In this document: positions 54,164 to 63,154 of the stretch, in pieces
How positions within the stretch are numbered: position 1 is the stretch's first letter
Layout: every line of letters begins with the position of its first letter
Origin: Sphingobium sp. JS3065
GTDB lineage: Bacteria; Pseudomonadota; Alphaproteobacteria; Sphingomonadales; Sphingomonadaceae
Direction: 5' to 3'
DNA length: 64,000 nucleotides
Assembly: GCF_026427355.1 (NCBI RefSeq)
Contig: NZ_CP102664.1
Span: forward strand, 1,178,001 to 1,242,000
Program-made: the position numbers and the translations under genes
Notes under the pieces: model-generated
Told to the model about the DNA's origin: nothing
What the model saw: only the letters and a program-made list of their open reading frames with translations
Database searches by the model: none

Positions 54164-54835
54164 ATGATCTCCGGCGTTGTGGCTGTCTGGAAAGCCGTTC
54201 CAGCAGCGCAGCGCCGGATGATCCTGTTGCTGGTCGCGGCCATTATCGCCGCCAATATCGATCAGCCCTATCCTGAACTTGCGCCGCTCCAGCACGGGCC
54301 GACGATCCTGCTGGCCTTCGCCGCGCCATGGCTGCTGCGCCGATGGCCTTTATCGGACGGGTCGGCCGGGTGCATCCTGATCTTCCTGCTGCTGCATACG
54401 CTGGGCGGGCGGTATATCTATTCCTACGTGCCCTATGACGCCTGGGCGCGGGCGGTCAGCGGGCATGATATTTCCGGCACCTTCGGTTTTGCGCGCAACG
54501 GTTATGACCGGCTGGTGCATTTTGCCTTCGGCGCCTTTCTGACCCTGCCGTTCGCTGAAATGGCGCGGCGCCATGGAGGCATGCGCGTGGGCTGGAGCCT
54601 GATCTTCGCCTTTGCGGCGGTTGGCTTCGCGGGCGCGATTTACGAGATTTTCGAATGGCTGCTGAGCATCATCGCGGCGGGACGGACGGCGGATTGGTAT
54701 AATGGCCAGCAGGGCGACATGTGGGATCCGCAAAAGGACATGGCGGCGGCGCAGATCGGCAGTCTGGCCGCGCTGATCTGGCTTCGCGCCACTCGACATG
54801 GGGGCGCGGAAGCCATATCGGCGGACGCGGATTAA
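54164..54835 (+). CDS. YjdF/DUF2238-family inner-membrane protein
   Basis: 223 residues, about six hydrophobic helices. Family marks: FARNGYDRLVHFAFGAFLTLPFAE, GAIYEIFEWLLSI and QQGDMWDPQKDMAAAQIGS (QGDxWDxQxDM). Function unknown. Starts 9 bases after asd, so likely co-transcribed. The next gene starts 17 bases after its stop. Confidence 0.82.
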   Translation: MISGVVAVWKAVPAAQRRMILLLVAAIIAANIDQPYPELAPLQHGPTILLAFAAPWLLRRWPLSDGSAGCILIFLLLHTLGGRYIYSYVPYDAWARAVSGHDISGTFGFARNGYDRLVHFAFGAFLTLPFAEMARRHGGMRVGWSLIFAFAAVGFAGAIYEIFEWLLSIIAAGRTADWYNGQQGDMWDPQKDMAAAQIGSLAALIWLRATRHGGAEAISADAD

Positions 54836-54852
54836 CCCAAGGAGTATCGCCC

Positions 54853-55626
54853 ATGTCCGACCTGCCCATCGAAAAGCTGGAGATCCAGGGGCTGGGCGGG
54901 TTGCCGATCGCGGTGCATGTCGTGGGGGCCAAAGCCTCCGGCAGCCGCGATCTGGTGCTGATCCACGGCTATTTCTCCAACGCCTGGACCAACTGGATAC
55001 GCTATGGCCACGCCGCCCGGCTGGTGGAGGCGGGTTTCCGACTGATCCTGCCGGACCTGCGCGGTCATGGGGAAAGCGGCAAGCCCCATGACGTCTCCGC
55101 CTATCCGCCCGACGCGCTGACCGAGGATGGACTGGCGCTGGTCGAGCAGCTTGGGCTGACCGATTACGACCTTGGCGGCTATTCGCTGGGGGCGCGGACG
55201 ACGGTGCGGATGCTGGCGCGGGGCGCTGCGCCGCGAAGGGTGATCCTGGCAGGCATGGGGCTGCGCGGCCTTGTCCAGACGCTCGACAATGGCGGCTATT
55301 ATCGCAAGGTGCTGACTAACCTCGGCACCTTCGAGCGCGGAACTTCGGAGTGGATGACCGAGGCTTTCCTGAAAACCACCAAGGGCGATCCGGTGGCGAT
55401 GCTGCACATCCTCAACACCTTCGTCGATACGCCGAGAGAGGTCATTGCCGGATTCCAGCAGCCGACAGAGGTGATATGCGGCGCCGACGACCGCGACAAT
55501 GGCGTGGCGCAGGAACTGGCCGACCTGTTGCCCAACGGGCGCTATGTCGAAATTCCGGGGAACCACATGAATGCGGTGACCCGGAAGGAATTGGGGCAGG
55601 CGATGGTGGAGTTTCTGACGGCCTGA
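54853..55626 (+). CDS. Alpha/beta-fold hydrolase
   Basis: 257 residues. LVLIHGYFSNAWTNWIRYG (oxyanion loop), LPDLRGHGESGKP, nucleophile motif GGYSLGARTTVRML (Ser about residue 116), acid in CGADDRDN and His in IPGNHMNAV. A generic lipase/esterase-type fold; substrate not predictable. Start ATG at 54853 has AAGGAG 10 bases upstream. Last gene of the asd run. Confidence 0.85.
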   Translation: MSDLPIEKLEIQGLGGLPIAVHVVGAKASGSRDLVLIHGYFSNAWTNWIRYGHAARLVEAGFRLILPDLRGHGESGKPHDVSAYPPDALTEDGLALVEQLGLTDYDLGGYSLGARTTVRMLARGAAPRRVILAGMGLRGLVQTLDNGGYYRKVLTNLGTFERGTSEWMTEAFLKTTKGDPVAMLHILNTFVDTPREVIAGFQQPTEVICGADDRDNGVAQELADLLPNGRYVEIPGNHMNAVTRKELGQAMVEFLTA

Positions 55627-55643
55627 CCGTCTGGCATTCACTT

Positions 55644-55724
55644 TCCACCGTTCGGGCTGAGCCTGTCGAAGCCTCTTTCTTCAAGAAAGTAAGGCCCTTC
55701 GACAAGCTCAGGGCGAACGGTGGA
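55644..55724. repeat. Family A palindromic repeat (copy A7)
   Basis: TCCACCGTTCGGGCTGAGCC at left and GCTCAGGGCGAACGGTGGA at right form a long inverted repeat, with a loop containing CTTTCTTCAAGAAAG. It lies between the convergent hydrolase and AMP nucleosidase genes. Confidence 0.9.
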
Positions 55725-55737
55725 GAATAGGGGTTCC

Positions 55738-57192
55738 TTAACGAAACGGCGGCTCGTTGAAGGCGCGCAGCTTGCGGCTGTGCAGCTTCGGTCCCTCCTG
55801 GCGCAGCAGTTCGCAGGTCATCAGGCCCACGCGCAAATGGCCCGCAATAGCCTCCTCATAAAAGCGGTTGGCCTGTCCGGGCAGCTTCAATTCGCCATGG
55901 ATAGGCTTGTCCGACACGCACAGCAACGTCCCATAGGGCACGCGGAAGCGATAGCCCTGCGCCGCGATGGTGGCCGATTCCATGTCGATGCCGACGGCGC
56001 GCGACAGGCTGAACCGCAGGGCCGAACTGGAATAGCGCAGTTCCCAGTTGCGGTCGTCGGTGGTGACGACCGTGCCGGTGCGCAGCCGGCGTTTGAAATC
56101 CTCCCGGTCATTGCCGCCCAGCACTTCCTCCGCCGCCTTGGCCAGTGCTACCTGGACCTCCGCGATGGCAGGCACCGGGATTTCCGGCGGCAGCATCTCG
56201 TCCAGCACATGGTCGTCGCGCAGATAGGCGTGGGCCAGCACATAGTCGCCGATCCGCTGGCTGGGGCGCAGGCCGCCGCAATGGCCGATCATCAGCCACG
56301 CTTCCGGCCGCACCACCGCCAGATGGTCGCAGATCGTCTTGGCGTTGGACGGGCCGACGCCGATATTGACCAAAGTGATGCCGCTGCGGTCCGGGGCGAT
56401 CAGGTGATAGGCGGGCATCTGATGCTTGCGCCAGGCGCTGTCCGCGATCATCCGCGCAGGATCGGCGGTTTCCGGCGTCACATAGACGCCGCCCGCCCCG
56501 GAAAGCGCCGTATAGCGCGTCCCTTCCTGCCCCAGTTCGGCGCAGGCCCAGGCGACGAATTCATCCACATAGCGGTGATAGTTGGTGAACAATATATATC
56601 GCTGAACATGTTCGGCGGGGGTGCCGGTATAATGTTTCAGCCGGGCGAGCGAAAAATCGGTGCGCAACCCGTCGAACAGGGCGAGCGGCCTTTCCCCCTC
56701 CGCATCGGGCATGAACAGTCCGTCCGCGATCTCATCCCCGATTTCCGCCAGTTCGGTCGCCGGGAAATGCCGCGCCAGTTCGGTCGGCGGCGTGCCGTCC
56801 AGGGCGCTGATGTCCAGGCCGTCCAGCACATAGGGGAAGGGGATTTGCTGGCCGCTGAGCGCCGTTTCGACTTCGACGCCATAATCCCGGACCAGCAGGT
56901 CGATCTGTTCGGCCAGATATTCCCCGAACATCGCCGGGCGCGTCACCGTGGTCACATATTGCCCCGGCTTCGACAGGCGGGCAAAGGATCGCCCCGGCGG
57001 CGGCACATCGGTTTCCGCATGATGGGTGATTCGCAGTTCCGGATAGCAGAATCGCCGGTCGCTCGCGGCTTCGGGGGGCGGCACGCTGCCGTCGCGGGCA
57101 TAGGCGCGCATGGCCTCACGGAGATTTTCGATGGATTTCCGATAAATGCCGTCTAGTTCGGCGACGATCGCACTGCCGATGCTTCTTGTCAT
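55738..57192 (-). CDS. amn: AMP nucleosidase
   Basis: 484 residues. Hydrolyses AMP to adenine and ribose-5-phosphate, adjusting the adenylate pool. N-terminal regulatory domain (YPELRITHHAE, PAMFGEYLAEQIDLL, VLDGLDISALDGTPP), then the nucleoside phosphorylase-like catalytic domain with VNIGVGPSNAKTICDHLAV, LMIGHCGGLRPSQRIGDYVLA, GTVVTTDDRNWELRY and the ribose-binding AVGIDMESATIAAQGYRF. I chose the ATG at 57192 (MTRSIGS); a GTG at 57210 is possible. Confidence 0.94.
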   Translation of the reverse strand: MTRSIGSAIVAELDGIYRKSIENLREAMRAYARDGSVPPPEAASDRRFCYPELRITHHAETDVPPPGRSFARLSKPGQYVTTVTRPAMFGEYLAEQIDLLVRDYGVEVETALSGQQIPFPYVLDGLDISALDGTPPTELARHFPATELAEIGDEIADGLFMPDAEGERPLALFDGLRTDFSLARLKHYTGTPAEHVQRYILFTNYHRYVDEFVAWACAELGQEGTRYTALSGAGGVYVTPETADPARMIADSAWRKHQMPAYHLIAPDRSGITLVNIGVGPSNAKTICDHLAVVRPEAWLMIGHCGGLRPSQRIGDYVLAHAYLRDDHVLDEMLPPEIPVPAIAEVQVALAKAAEEVLGGNDREDFKRRLRTGTVVTTDDRNWELRYSSSALRFSLSRAVGIDMESATIAAQGYRFRVPYGTLLCVSDKPIHGELKLPGQANRFYEEAIAGHLRVGLMTCELLRQEGPKLHSRKLRAFNEPPFR

Positions 57193-57227
57193 CGAACATT
57201 GGTAACGCACTTATATGACGGAAGAAA

Positions 57228-57256
57228 GATGCGCGCCCAATTAGCAGGCGCGCATC
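57228..57256 (-). terminator. Hairpin after the peroxiredoxin gene
   Basis: Perfect 10-base stem GATGCGCGCC / GGCGCGCATC with a 9-base loop, 8 bases past the peroxiredoxin stop; on the minus strand it is followed by TTTCTTCC. Confidence 0.75.
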
Positions 57257-57264
57257 CCCGGAAA

Positions 57265-57747
57265 TCAGATCTGTTCCAGCAGATATTCCGCCGCCGACAC
57301 CTTGAAATCGCCCGGCGCTTCGACGTTCAGTTCAGCGACGACGCCGTCCTTGACGATCATCGAGAATCGCTGGCCGCGCGTGCCCATGCCAAAGCCGCTG
57401 CCGTCCATGGTGAGGCCGACCGCCTTGGCGAAATCGGCATTGCCGTCGGCCAGCATCGTCACCTTGCCGTCGGCATTGGCGGACTTGCCCCAGGCGTCCA
57501 TGACGAAGGCGTCGTTGACGGCGGTGCAGGCGATTTCGTCCACGCCCTTGCCCTTGATATCTTCCGCCTTGTCGACGAATCCCGGCAGATGGCGGGCGGA
57601 GCAGGTCGGCGTGAACGCCCCCGGCACCGAAAAGAGCGCGACCGTGCGGCCCGCGAAATAATCGTCCGACGCCACCTTTTCAGGGCCGTTCTCGGTCATC
57701 TTGACGAAAGTGGTGCTGGGGATGCGATCGCCCTTCGAAATGGTCAT
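57265..57747 (-). CDS. Peroxiredoxin (Prx5 family)
   Basis: 160 residues. Thiol peroxidase that reduces H2O2 and organic peroxides. The peroxidatic Cys is in FSVPGAFTPTCSARHLPGF (about residue 49), with AVNDAFVMDAWGK and GFGMGTRGQRFSMIV typical of Prx5. Start MTISKGDRIP at 57747 with AGGAGG upstream. With gor it is part of the glutathione/peroxide defence, though not linked in an operon. Confidence 0.95.
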   Translation of the reverse strand: MTISKGDRIPSTTFVKMTENGPEKVASDDYFAGRTVALFSVPGAFTPTCSARHLPGFVDKAEDIKGKGVDEIACTAVNDAFVMDAWGKSANADGKVTMLADGNADFAKAVGLTMDGSGFGMGTRGQRFSMIVKDGVVAELNVEAPGDFKVSAAEYLLEQI

Positions 57748-57893
57748 TTTATGCCTCCTGGCCTTTTTGAACGCGGCGCAGGTTGGGGCAGCGCACCTTT
57801 CTGTCAAGGGGGTGCCCAAGGAATGTGCCATGCCGACCTGCCCAAGTGACGGCTCGCCATTGGCAAAGGCGTGCAGCGGCGTATAGTCGGTCC

Positions 57894-58454
57894 ATGACCA
57901 CAGCGCGCTCCTATGCCGGCCAGTTTCTCCTCGCCCTGCCGGGCATGGAGGATATGCGGTTCGACCATAGCGTCATCGCCATGTGCGTGCATGACGAGAA
58001 TGGCGGGCTGGGGATCGCCGTGAGCGACGAAATCGACGGCGTCACGCTGCACGACCTGTTGGAAAGCTTCGACATCGATCCGGGCGACGTGCCTGACATG
58101 CCGGTGCTGAGCGGCGGGCCGGTCGAACCACGGCGTGGTTTCGTGCTGCATTCGCTCGACTGGATGGGGCATGACATGGTCGTGGTGGGCGAGGGGTGGG
58201 GCCTTTCGGGTTCGCTCGAAATCCTGAAGGCCATTGCCGAGGGCAGGGGGCCGAGTCGCTATCTGGTCGCGCTGGGCTATGCCGGATGGGGCGCGGGGCA
58301 GCTTGATGAGGAAATGAGCGGGGAAAGCTGGTTTCCCACGGACTGCACCGCCGATCTTCTGTTCGACATTCCCGCGGCGCGGAAATGGTCGGCCGCCTAC
58401 GCCGCCGCCGGAATCGATGCCGCCCATCTGGTCAGCGGCGCGGGATCGGCCTGA
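57894..58454 (+). CDS. YqgE/AlgH family protein (UPF0301)
   Basis: 186 residues. Family marks: YAGQFLLALPGMEDMRFDHSVI (short parts FLLALPGM, RFDHSVI), VLSGGPVEPRRGFVLHS and ALGYAGWGAGQLDEEMSGESW. Widespread, structure known, function unsettled. Start ATG at 57894 (MTTARSYAGQF); no strong ribosome-binding site. Confidence 0.92.
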   Translation: MTTARSYAGQFLLALPGMEDMRFDHSVIAMCVHDENGGLGIAVSDEIDGVTLHDLLESFDIDPGDVPDMPVLSGGPVEPRRGFVLHSLDWMGHDMVVVGEGWGLSGSLEILKAIAEGRGPSRYLVALGYAGWGAGQLDEEMSGESWFPTDCTADLLFDIPAARKWSAAYAAAGIDAAHLVSGAGSA

Positions 58455-58479
58455 AACGCACGGGCTGGCCGATTACGAC

Positions 58480-58495
58480 ATAAAGAAAACTTTAT
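58480..58495. promoter_or_regulatory. Candidate SahR-type operator upstream of ahcY
   Basis: ATAAAG-AAAA-CTTTAT, a 6-base inverted repeat in an AT-rich island, 100 bases before the ahcY start. SahR, an ArsR-family S-adenosylhomocysteine sensor, binds similar palindromes before ahcY and other methionine-cycle genes in several proteobacteria. The match to its consensus is from memory. Confidence 0.5.
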
Positions 58496-58595
58496 ATTGA
58501 GTTGCCTTGAACCGCGGCGATTGGTAAAGCGCAGCCCATTGCCGCCGTTCGCTTGCCCGAGCGGTCGCCTCATCTTAGCCAATGGAGACACGCTC

Positions 58596-60005
58596 GTGGC
58601 CACCGCACCCGCCACCCAGGCGCAGGATTATGTGATCCGCGACATCGGCCTTGCCGCTTTCGGCCGCAAGGAAATCGAGATCGCCGAAACCGAAATGCCC
58701 GGCCTGATGGCCCTGCGCGCCGAATTCGGCGCTGCCAAGCCGTTGAAGGGCGCCCGCATCACAGGATCGCTGCACATGACGATCCAGACCGCCGTGCTGA
58801 TCGAGACGCTGGCCGAACTGGGCGCGGAAATCCGCTGGGCTTCGTGCAACATCTTCTCGACCCAGGACCATGCCGCCGCCGCCATCGCGGCCAGCGGCAT
58901 CCCCGTCTTCGCCGTGAAGGGCGAGACGCTGGAGGAATATTGGGACTATGTCATCCGCATCTTCGACTGGGGCGACACCGTCTGCAACATGATCCTGGAC
59001 GATGGCGGCGACGCCACCATGTTCGCGCTGTGGGGCGCGCGCGTCGAGGCCGGGGAGGAACTGTTCACCCCCGGCAATGAGGAAGAGGAAATCTTCGTCG
59101 CCACGCTGAAGCGCTTCCTGGCGGAGCGTCCGGGCTATCTGACCAAGACCGTCGCCGCCATCAAGGGCGTGTCGGAAGAGACCACCACCGGCGTCCATCG
59201 CCTCTATGAACTGGCGAAGAAGGGCAAGCTTCCCTTCCCGGCGATCAACGTCAACGACAGCGTCACCAAGTCGAAGTTCGACAATCTCTATGGCTGCAAG
59301 GAATCGCTGGTCGACGCCATCCGCCGCGCCACCGACGTCATGCTGGCGGGCAAGGTCGCCTGCGTCGCCGGCTTCGGCGACGTCGGCAAGGGTTCGGCCG
59401 CTTCGTTGCGCAATGGCGGCGCCCGCGTGCTGGTGACGGAGGTCGATCCGATCTGCGCGTTGCAGGCCGCGATGGAAGGTTATGAAGTCGTGACGATGGA
59501 GGAAGCGGCGACCCGCGCCGACATCTTCGTCACCGCGACCGGCAACGAAGCCGTCATCACCGTCGATCACATGCGCGCCATGAAGAATATGGCGATCGTC
59601 TGCAACATCGGCCATTTCGACAGCGAGATCGAGATTGCCGGCCTCAACAACATGCAGTGGACCGAGATCAAGCCGCAGGTGGACGAGGTTCAGTTCCCGG
59701 ACGGCAAGAAGATCATCGTCCTTGCCAAGGGCCGTCTGGTAAACCTGGGCTGCGCCACCGGCCACCCCAGCTTCGTGATGTCTTCCTCCTTCACCAATCA
59801 GGTGCTGGCGCAGATCGAACTGTGGACCAAGGCGGATACGTACAAGAACGAAGTCTATGTCCTGCCCAAGCATCTGGACGAGAAGGTCGCCGCGCTCCAC
59901 CTGGAGAAGCTGGGCGTGAAGCTGTCGAAGCTGACGCCGAAGCAGGCCGCCTATATCGGCGTGTCGGCGGAAGGGCCGTTCAAGCCGGATCATTACCGCT
60001 ACTGA
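58596..60005 (+). CDS. ahcY: Adenosylhomocysteinase
   Basis: 469 residues. Splits S-adenosylhomocysteine into adenosine and homocysteine, relieving product inhibition of methyltransferases such as the BtaA/BtaB, RNA methyltransferase and others. [37 protein letters not shown]-equivalent [18 protein letters not shown] motif [15 protein letters not shown] and C-terminal KPDHYRY. Start is GTG at 58596 ([12 protein letters not shown]), 8 bases after GGAG; the frame upstream lies in the promoter region. Confidence 0.97.
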   Translation: MATAPATQAQDYVIRDIGLAAFGRKEIEIAETEMPGLMALRAEFGAAKPLKGARITGSLHMTIQTAVLIETLAELGAEIRWASCNIFSTQDHAAAAIAASGIPVFAVKGETLEEYWDYVIRIFDWGDTVCNMILDDGGDATMFALWGARVEAGEELFTPGNEEEEIFVATLKRFLAERPGYLTKTVAAIKGVSEETTTGVHRLYELAKKGKLPFPAINVNDSVTKSKFDNLYGCKESLVDAIRRATDVMLAGKVACVAGFGDVGKGSAASLRNGGARVLVTEVDPICALQAAMEGYEVVTMEEAATRADIFVTATGNEAVITVDHMRAMKNMAIVCNIGHFDSEIEIAGLNNMQWTEIKPQVDEVQFPDGKKIIVLAKGRLVNLGCATGHPSFVMSSSFTNQVLAQIELWTKADTYKNEVYVLPKHLDEKVAALHLEKLGVKLSKLTPKQAAYIGVSAEGPFKPDHYRY

Positions 60006-60015
60006 TGCGGACGGG

Positions 60016-60045
60016 AAGGGGAGGCGATTGCCTCCCCTTTTTTTT
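60016..60045 (+). terminator. Rho-independent terminator of ahcY
   Basis: AAGGGGAGGC-GATT-GCCTCCCCTT followed by a run of T. Textbook form, 11 bases past the stop. Confidence 0.95.
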
Positions 60046-60066
60046 GTGTTTTTTGTGGACGTTAAA

Positions 60067-60228
60067 TCCTCCCTGCGCGCAGCGTGGGGAGGGTCGAAGA
60101 GAGGCGCGTGACTCTCTTCGACGCTCGCGAAGCGAGTGGTGGAGGGGAAATTCAAAGGCCGTGCCCCTTTCCCCTCCACCAGCCTTCGGCTGGTCCCCCT
60201 GCCCATCTGCCGATGGGGGGGGGATTTG
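60067..60228. repeat. Composite palindromic repeat (family E)
   Basis: Several nested inverted repeats built on CTCCC/GGGAG and GGTGGAGGGG arms, related in style to those between hslV and hslU. Longest stem: GGTGGAGGGGAAA with TTTCCCCTCCACC, 13 bases. Confidence 0.7.
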
Positions 60229-60357
60229 GACGGGTCGCTTCATGGCCCCACGCATAATTCTTCCATCTCAGCGCTTCACGCTGCGCCGGACTTGGGTTAG
60301 TCCCTCAGGACCATGGACGGGGGCAGATATTTCGCGATGAGGGTGAAGTAGGGCGTA

Positions 60358-62703
60358 ATGACGTTGACCCCTCTTGCCGCCGTGATCTTCGGCGTCGTGC
60401 TGGCTGCATGGCTGGGCGCGGCGGTCTGGGCGTTGTCGAGCGGGCAGCGGCGGCGGCGCGAGGGCATGCAGGCGCAGGGAAAGCTGGATCGGCTGTCGGT
60501 TCTGCTCGCATCCGCGCCGGCCGCGCCCATCCTCGTCCATCCCGATGGCAGGCTGGAGGCCGCCGACAGCCTCGCCAAATGGCTTGGCAAGGATCGCGGA
60601 CCCGCCTTCCTGTCCGAACTGACTGCGCCTGACGGCGGTCTGGAACCCGACGACGCCGCCGCGCTGGCGCAGGAAATCGCCGCCGCCCAGCGCGCAGGCC
60701 GCCGCTTCGCGCGGCCGGTGCGGGGCGTCGATTCGTCGCGGCTGTTGCTGGTGCGGGGCGCCCCGGCGGGGCCGGTGCTGGCCGAAAATGGCGGCGTCGT
60801 GCTCTGGATATTCGACGCGACCGACAGCCAGTCGGAAATCCAGACGTTGAAGGGCAAGGTCGAACAACTGCGCGAGGCTTTGGAGGCGCTGGCCGGGCTG
60901 GTGGAGGCAGCGCCCTTCCCGATGTGGCATCGCACCGCCGACATGCGGCTCAGCCTGGTCAACACGGCCTATGTCCGGGCGGTGGACGGCGAAAACGCCC
61001 GCGAAGTCATCGCCCATGGCACCGAACTGGTGGAGACGGTCGGCGGCCTCACGCCGCAGGCCGCCGCTGCCCAGACGCTTGCCGACGGCACGCCCGTCGA
61101 GCGCATGGTTCCCGCGACGATCGACGGCGAAAGGCGGACCATAAGAGTCGTCGACGTTCCGCTCGGCACGGCGGGAGTGGCCGGTTTCGCCATGGACCAG
61201 AATGAGCTGGAGCAGGCCCGCGTCGAACATCGGCGATTGGAGGCCGCGCAGCGCGACCTGCTGGACCGTCTGTCCGCGGGCGTGGCGCGCTTCGGCTCCG
61301 ACCGGGCGCTGCGCTTCTGGAACCAGCCCTTCATGAGCCTGTTCGGGCTGGATCAGGAGCGGCTGGCCGACAATCCGCCGTTCGAACGGGTGCTGGACCA
61401 GATGCGCGAGGCGCGGCGGCTGCCCGAAAACCGGGATTTTCCGGCGTGGCGGGCGGAAAGGCGCGACTGGTTCCTCTCGCCCGATCCGCGTGAGGAAAAT
61501 TGGCTGCTGGCCGACGGCACGCATTTGCGCGTCTATGGACAGCCGCTGCCCGATGGCGGGCTGCTGCTGATCTTCGAGGACCGGACCGAGCAGGTCCAGT
61601 TGTCGAGCGCCCGCGACACGCTGCTCCGCGTCCGCACGGCGACGTTCGACAATCTGTTCGAATCGATCGGCGTCTTCTCCTCGGACGGGCGCCTGCACTT
61701 GTGGAACAGCCGTTTCCGGACGATCTGGGACGTTTCGGAGGATTTGCTGGCCAAGCATCCGCGCATCGATGAACTGATGCGGACCGTTCAGTCGCGCCTG
61801 GCCAAGCCGCAGCAGGGGAACCTCGTCCGCGAACTGGTGCGCGCCGCCACGGTGGAGCGCAAGCAGCGCGTCGGCCATGTCGGCTTCGCGGATGGGCGCA
61901 TCTTCGAATTCGCGGCCATCCCGCTGCCCGACGGCAATGCGCTGTTCACCATGCTGGACGTCACCGACAGCCGCCGCGTGGAACAGGTGCTGCGCGACCG
62001 CAACGACGCGCTGGAGCAGGCGGACAAGGTGAAGACCGCCTTCGTCACCAATATGAGTTACGAACTGCGCACGCCGCTGACCACCATCGCCGGTTTCGCG
62101 GAGATGATGAGCGCGGGCTATGCGGGGGAATTGAGCACATCCGCCAGGGAATATGTCGACGGCATATTGCAGAGCACCAACCGGCTTTCCATGCTGATCG
62201 ACAATGTGCTGGACCTGACGCAGGGCGAGGCAGGGATGCTGCCCATCGAAAAGGCGCCGGTCGATCTGGCGGCGGAGGCCCGCGATGCCGTCGCGCGGAT
62301 CAAGGGCGACGCGACGGCCAAGGGGATCGACCTCGCCATGTCGCTCCAGTCCAGCCTGGGCACTGTGCAGGGCGACAAACGCCGGATCGGCCAGGCGCTG
62401 GATCATCTGCTGGAAAATGCGGTGCGCTATTGCAGCCGGGGCGGCCGGGTGCTGCTGCATGGCGATGGGACGGCGGACAATGCGCGCCTTGTCGTATCGG
62501 ACAATGGACCGGGCATCAGCGCCAAGCGGCAGGGGACCATCTTCGATGCATCCTCCCGGACGGAGCAGGCGCGCAACGGCGGCAAGGCGGGGATCGGCCT
62601 GCCTCTCGCCCGGCAATTGGCTCAGGCGCATGGCGGGACGCTGCAACTGGTGTCGGAACCCGGGCAGGGCACGATGGTCGTGATCGAACTGCCCCGTGGC
62701 TGA
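60358..62703 (+). CDS. divL: DivL-like pseudo-histidine kinase (Tyr at the phospho-acceptor site)
   Basis: 781 residues, close to Caulobacter DivL (about 770). N-terminal membrane helix (LAAVIFGVVLAAWLGAAVWA), then several PAS-like segments (AAPFPMWHRTADMRLSLVN, LSAGVARFGSDRALRFWNQ, FESIGVFSSDGRLHLWNS). The dimerisation helix has FVTNMSYELRTPLTTIAGF: the usual His of the H box is Tyr568 (TAC at 62059-62061). The ATPase domain keeps the N box LLENAVRY, G1 VSDNGPGIS and G2 GGKAGIGLPLARQLAQ. In Caulobacter, DivL with the same Tyr regulates the kinase CckA, and thereby CtrA and the cell cycle, rather than phosphorylating through a His. Overlaps tsaE by 8 bases. Confidence 0.88.
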   Translation: MTLTPLAAVIFGVVLAAWLGAAVWALSSGQRRRREGMQAQGKLDRLSVLLASAPAAPILVHPDGRLEAADSLAKWLGKDRGPAFLSELTAPDGGLEPDDAAALAQEIAAAQRAGRRFARPVRGVDSSRLLLVRGAPAGPVLAENGGVVLWIFDATDSQSEIQTLKGKVEQLREALEALAGLVEAAPFPMWHRTADMRLSLVNTAYVRAVDGENAREVIAHGTELVETVGGLTPQAAAAQTLADGTPVERMVPATIDGERRTIRVVDVPLGTAGVAGFAMDQNELEQARVEHRRLEAAQRDLLDRLSAGVARFGSDRALRFWNQPFMSLFGLDQERLADNPPFERVLDQMREARRLPENRDFPAWRAERRDWFLSPDPREENWLLADGTHLRVYGQPLPDGGLLLIFEDRTEQVQLSSARDTLLRVRTATFDNLFESIGVFSSDGRLHLWNSRFRTIWDVSEDLLAKHPRIDELMRTVQSRLAKPQQGNLVRELVRAATVERKQRVGHVGFADGRIFEFAAIPLPDGNALFTMLDVTDSRRVEQVLRDRNDALEQADKVKTAFVTNMSYELRTPLTTIAGFAEMMSAGYAGELSTSAREYVDGILQSTNRLSMLIDNVLDLTQGEAGMLPIEKAPVDLAAEARDAVARIKGDATAKGIDLAMSLQSSLGTVQGDKRRIGQALDHLLENAVRYCSRGGRVLLHGDGTADNARLVVSDNGPGISAKRQGTIFDASSRTEQARNGGKAGIGLPLARQLAQAHGGTLQLVSEPGQGTMVVIELPRG

Positions 62704-63154
62704 GGGCGACATCATCCTGGCGGGGGAGGGCGAGATGCTGGCGTTCGGCCATCGGCTGGCCGCCCTGGTCCGCATCGGCGACGTGATCGCGCTGGAAGGC
62801 GGGCTTGGCGCGGGCAAGACGACCTTGGCGCGGGGCCTGCTGGAAGGATTGGGGCTGGAGGGGGAAGCGCCAAGCCCCAGCTTCGCCATCGTCCAGCCCT
62901 ATGACATTCCCGAAGTCCGCCTGCCCGTCGCTCATGTCGATCTCTATCGGCTGGATCGGCCGGAGGAGGCGGAGGAACTGGCGCTGGACGAGTATCTGAC
63001 GGACAGTCTGCTGATCGTGGAATGGCCCGACCGGCTGGGGGAGGACGCATGGCCCGACGCCCTGCGGTTCCACATCGCCATCGAACCCGACGGCGCTCGG
63101 CGCTTGACAGCGGACGTGCCGGGCGCTTGGACGGAGCGATGGTCACAGATATGA
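62696..63154 (+). CDS. tsaE: tRNA threonylcarbamoyladenosine biosynthesis ATPase TsaE
   Basis: 152 residues. Supports the TsaBD complex that makes t6A37 in ANN-decoding tRNAs. Walker A LEGGLGAGKTTLARGLL, PSPSFAIVQPYD, VDLYRLDRPEEAEELALDEY and the Walker B-like LLIVEWPDRLG are all typical. Start overlaps divL by 8 bases and its stop overlaps the next ATG, so the three genes are translationally coupled. Confidence 0.95.
   Translation: MAEGDIILAGEGEMLAFGHRLAALVRIGDVIALEGGLGAGKTTLARGLLEGLGLEGEAPSPSFAIVQPYDIPEVRLPVAHVDLYRLDRPEEAEELALDEYLTDSLLIVEWPDRLGEDAWPDALRFHIAIEPDGARRLTADVPGAWTERWSQI

Larger units (their letters stand above)
60006..60357. other. 352-base spacer after ahcY: terminator and family E repeats, no gene
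   Basis: A terminator (60016-60045) is followed by a chain of palindromes from about 60067 to 60228: CCTCCC...GGGGAGG, GAAGAGA...TCTCTTC, GGTGGAGGGGAAA...TTTCCCCTCCACC and CCAGCCTTCGGCTGG. The last about 130 bases before divL show no clear promoter. Confidence 0.7.

Noticed and set aside
58456..58595. Possible SAH or SAM riboswitch in the ahcY leader
   Set aside because: I could not trace the conserved SAH core or a SAM/SAH pseudoknot; only the short AT-rich palindrome stands out.
60067..60228. CRISPR-like or tandem-repeat array after ahcY
   Set aside because: Units are palindromic and unequal with no regular spacers; they fit composite intergenic repeats.
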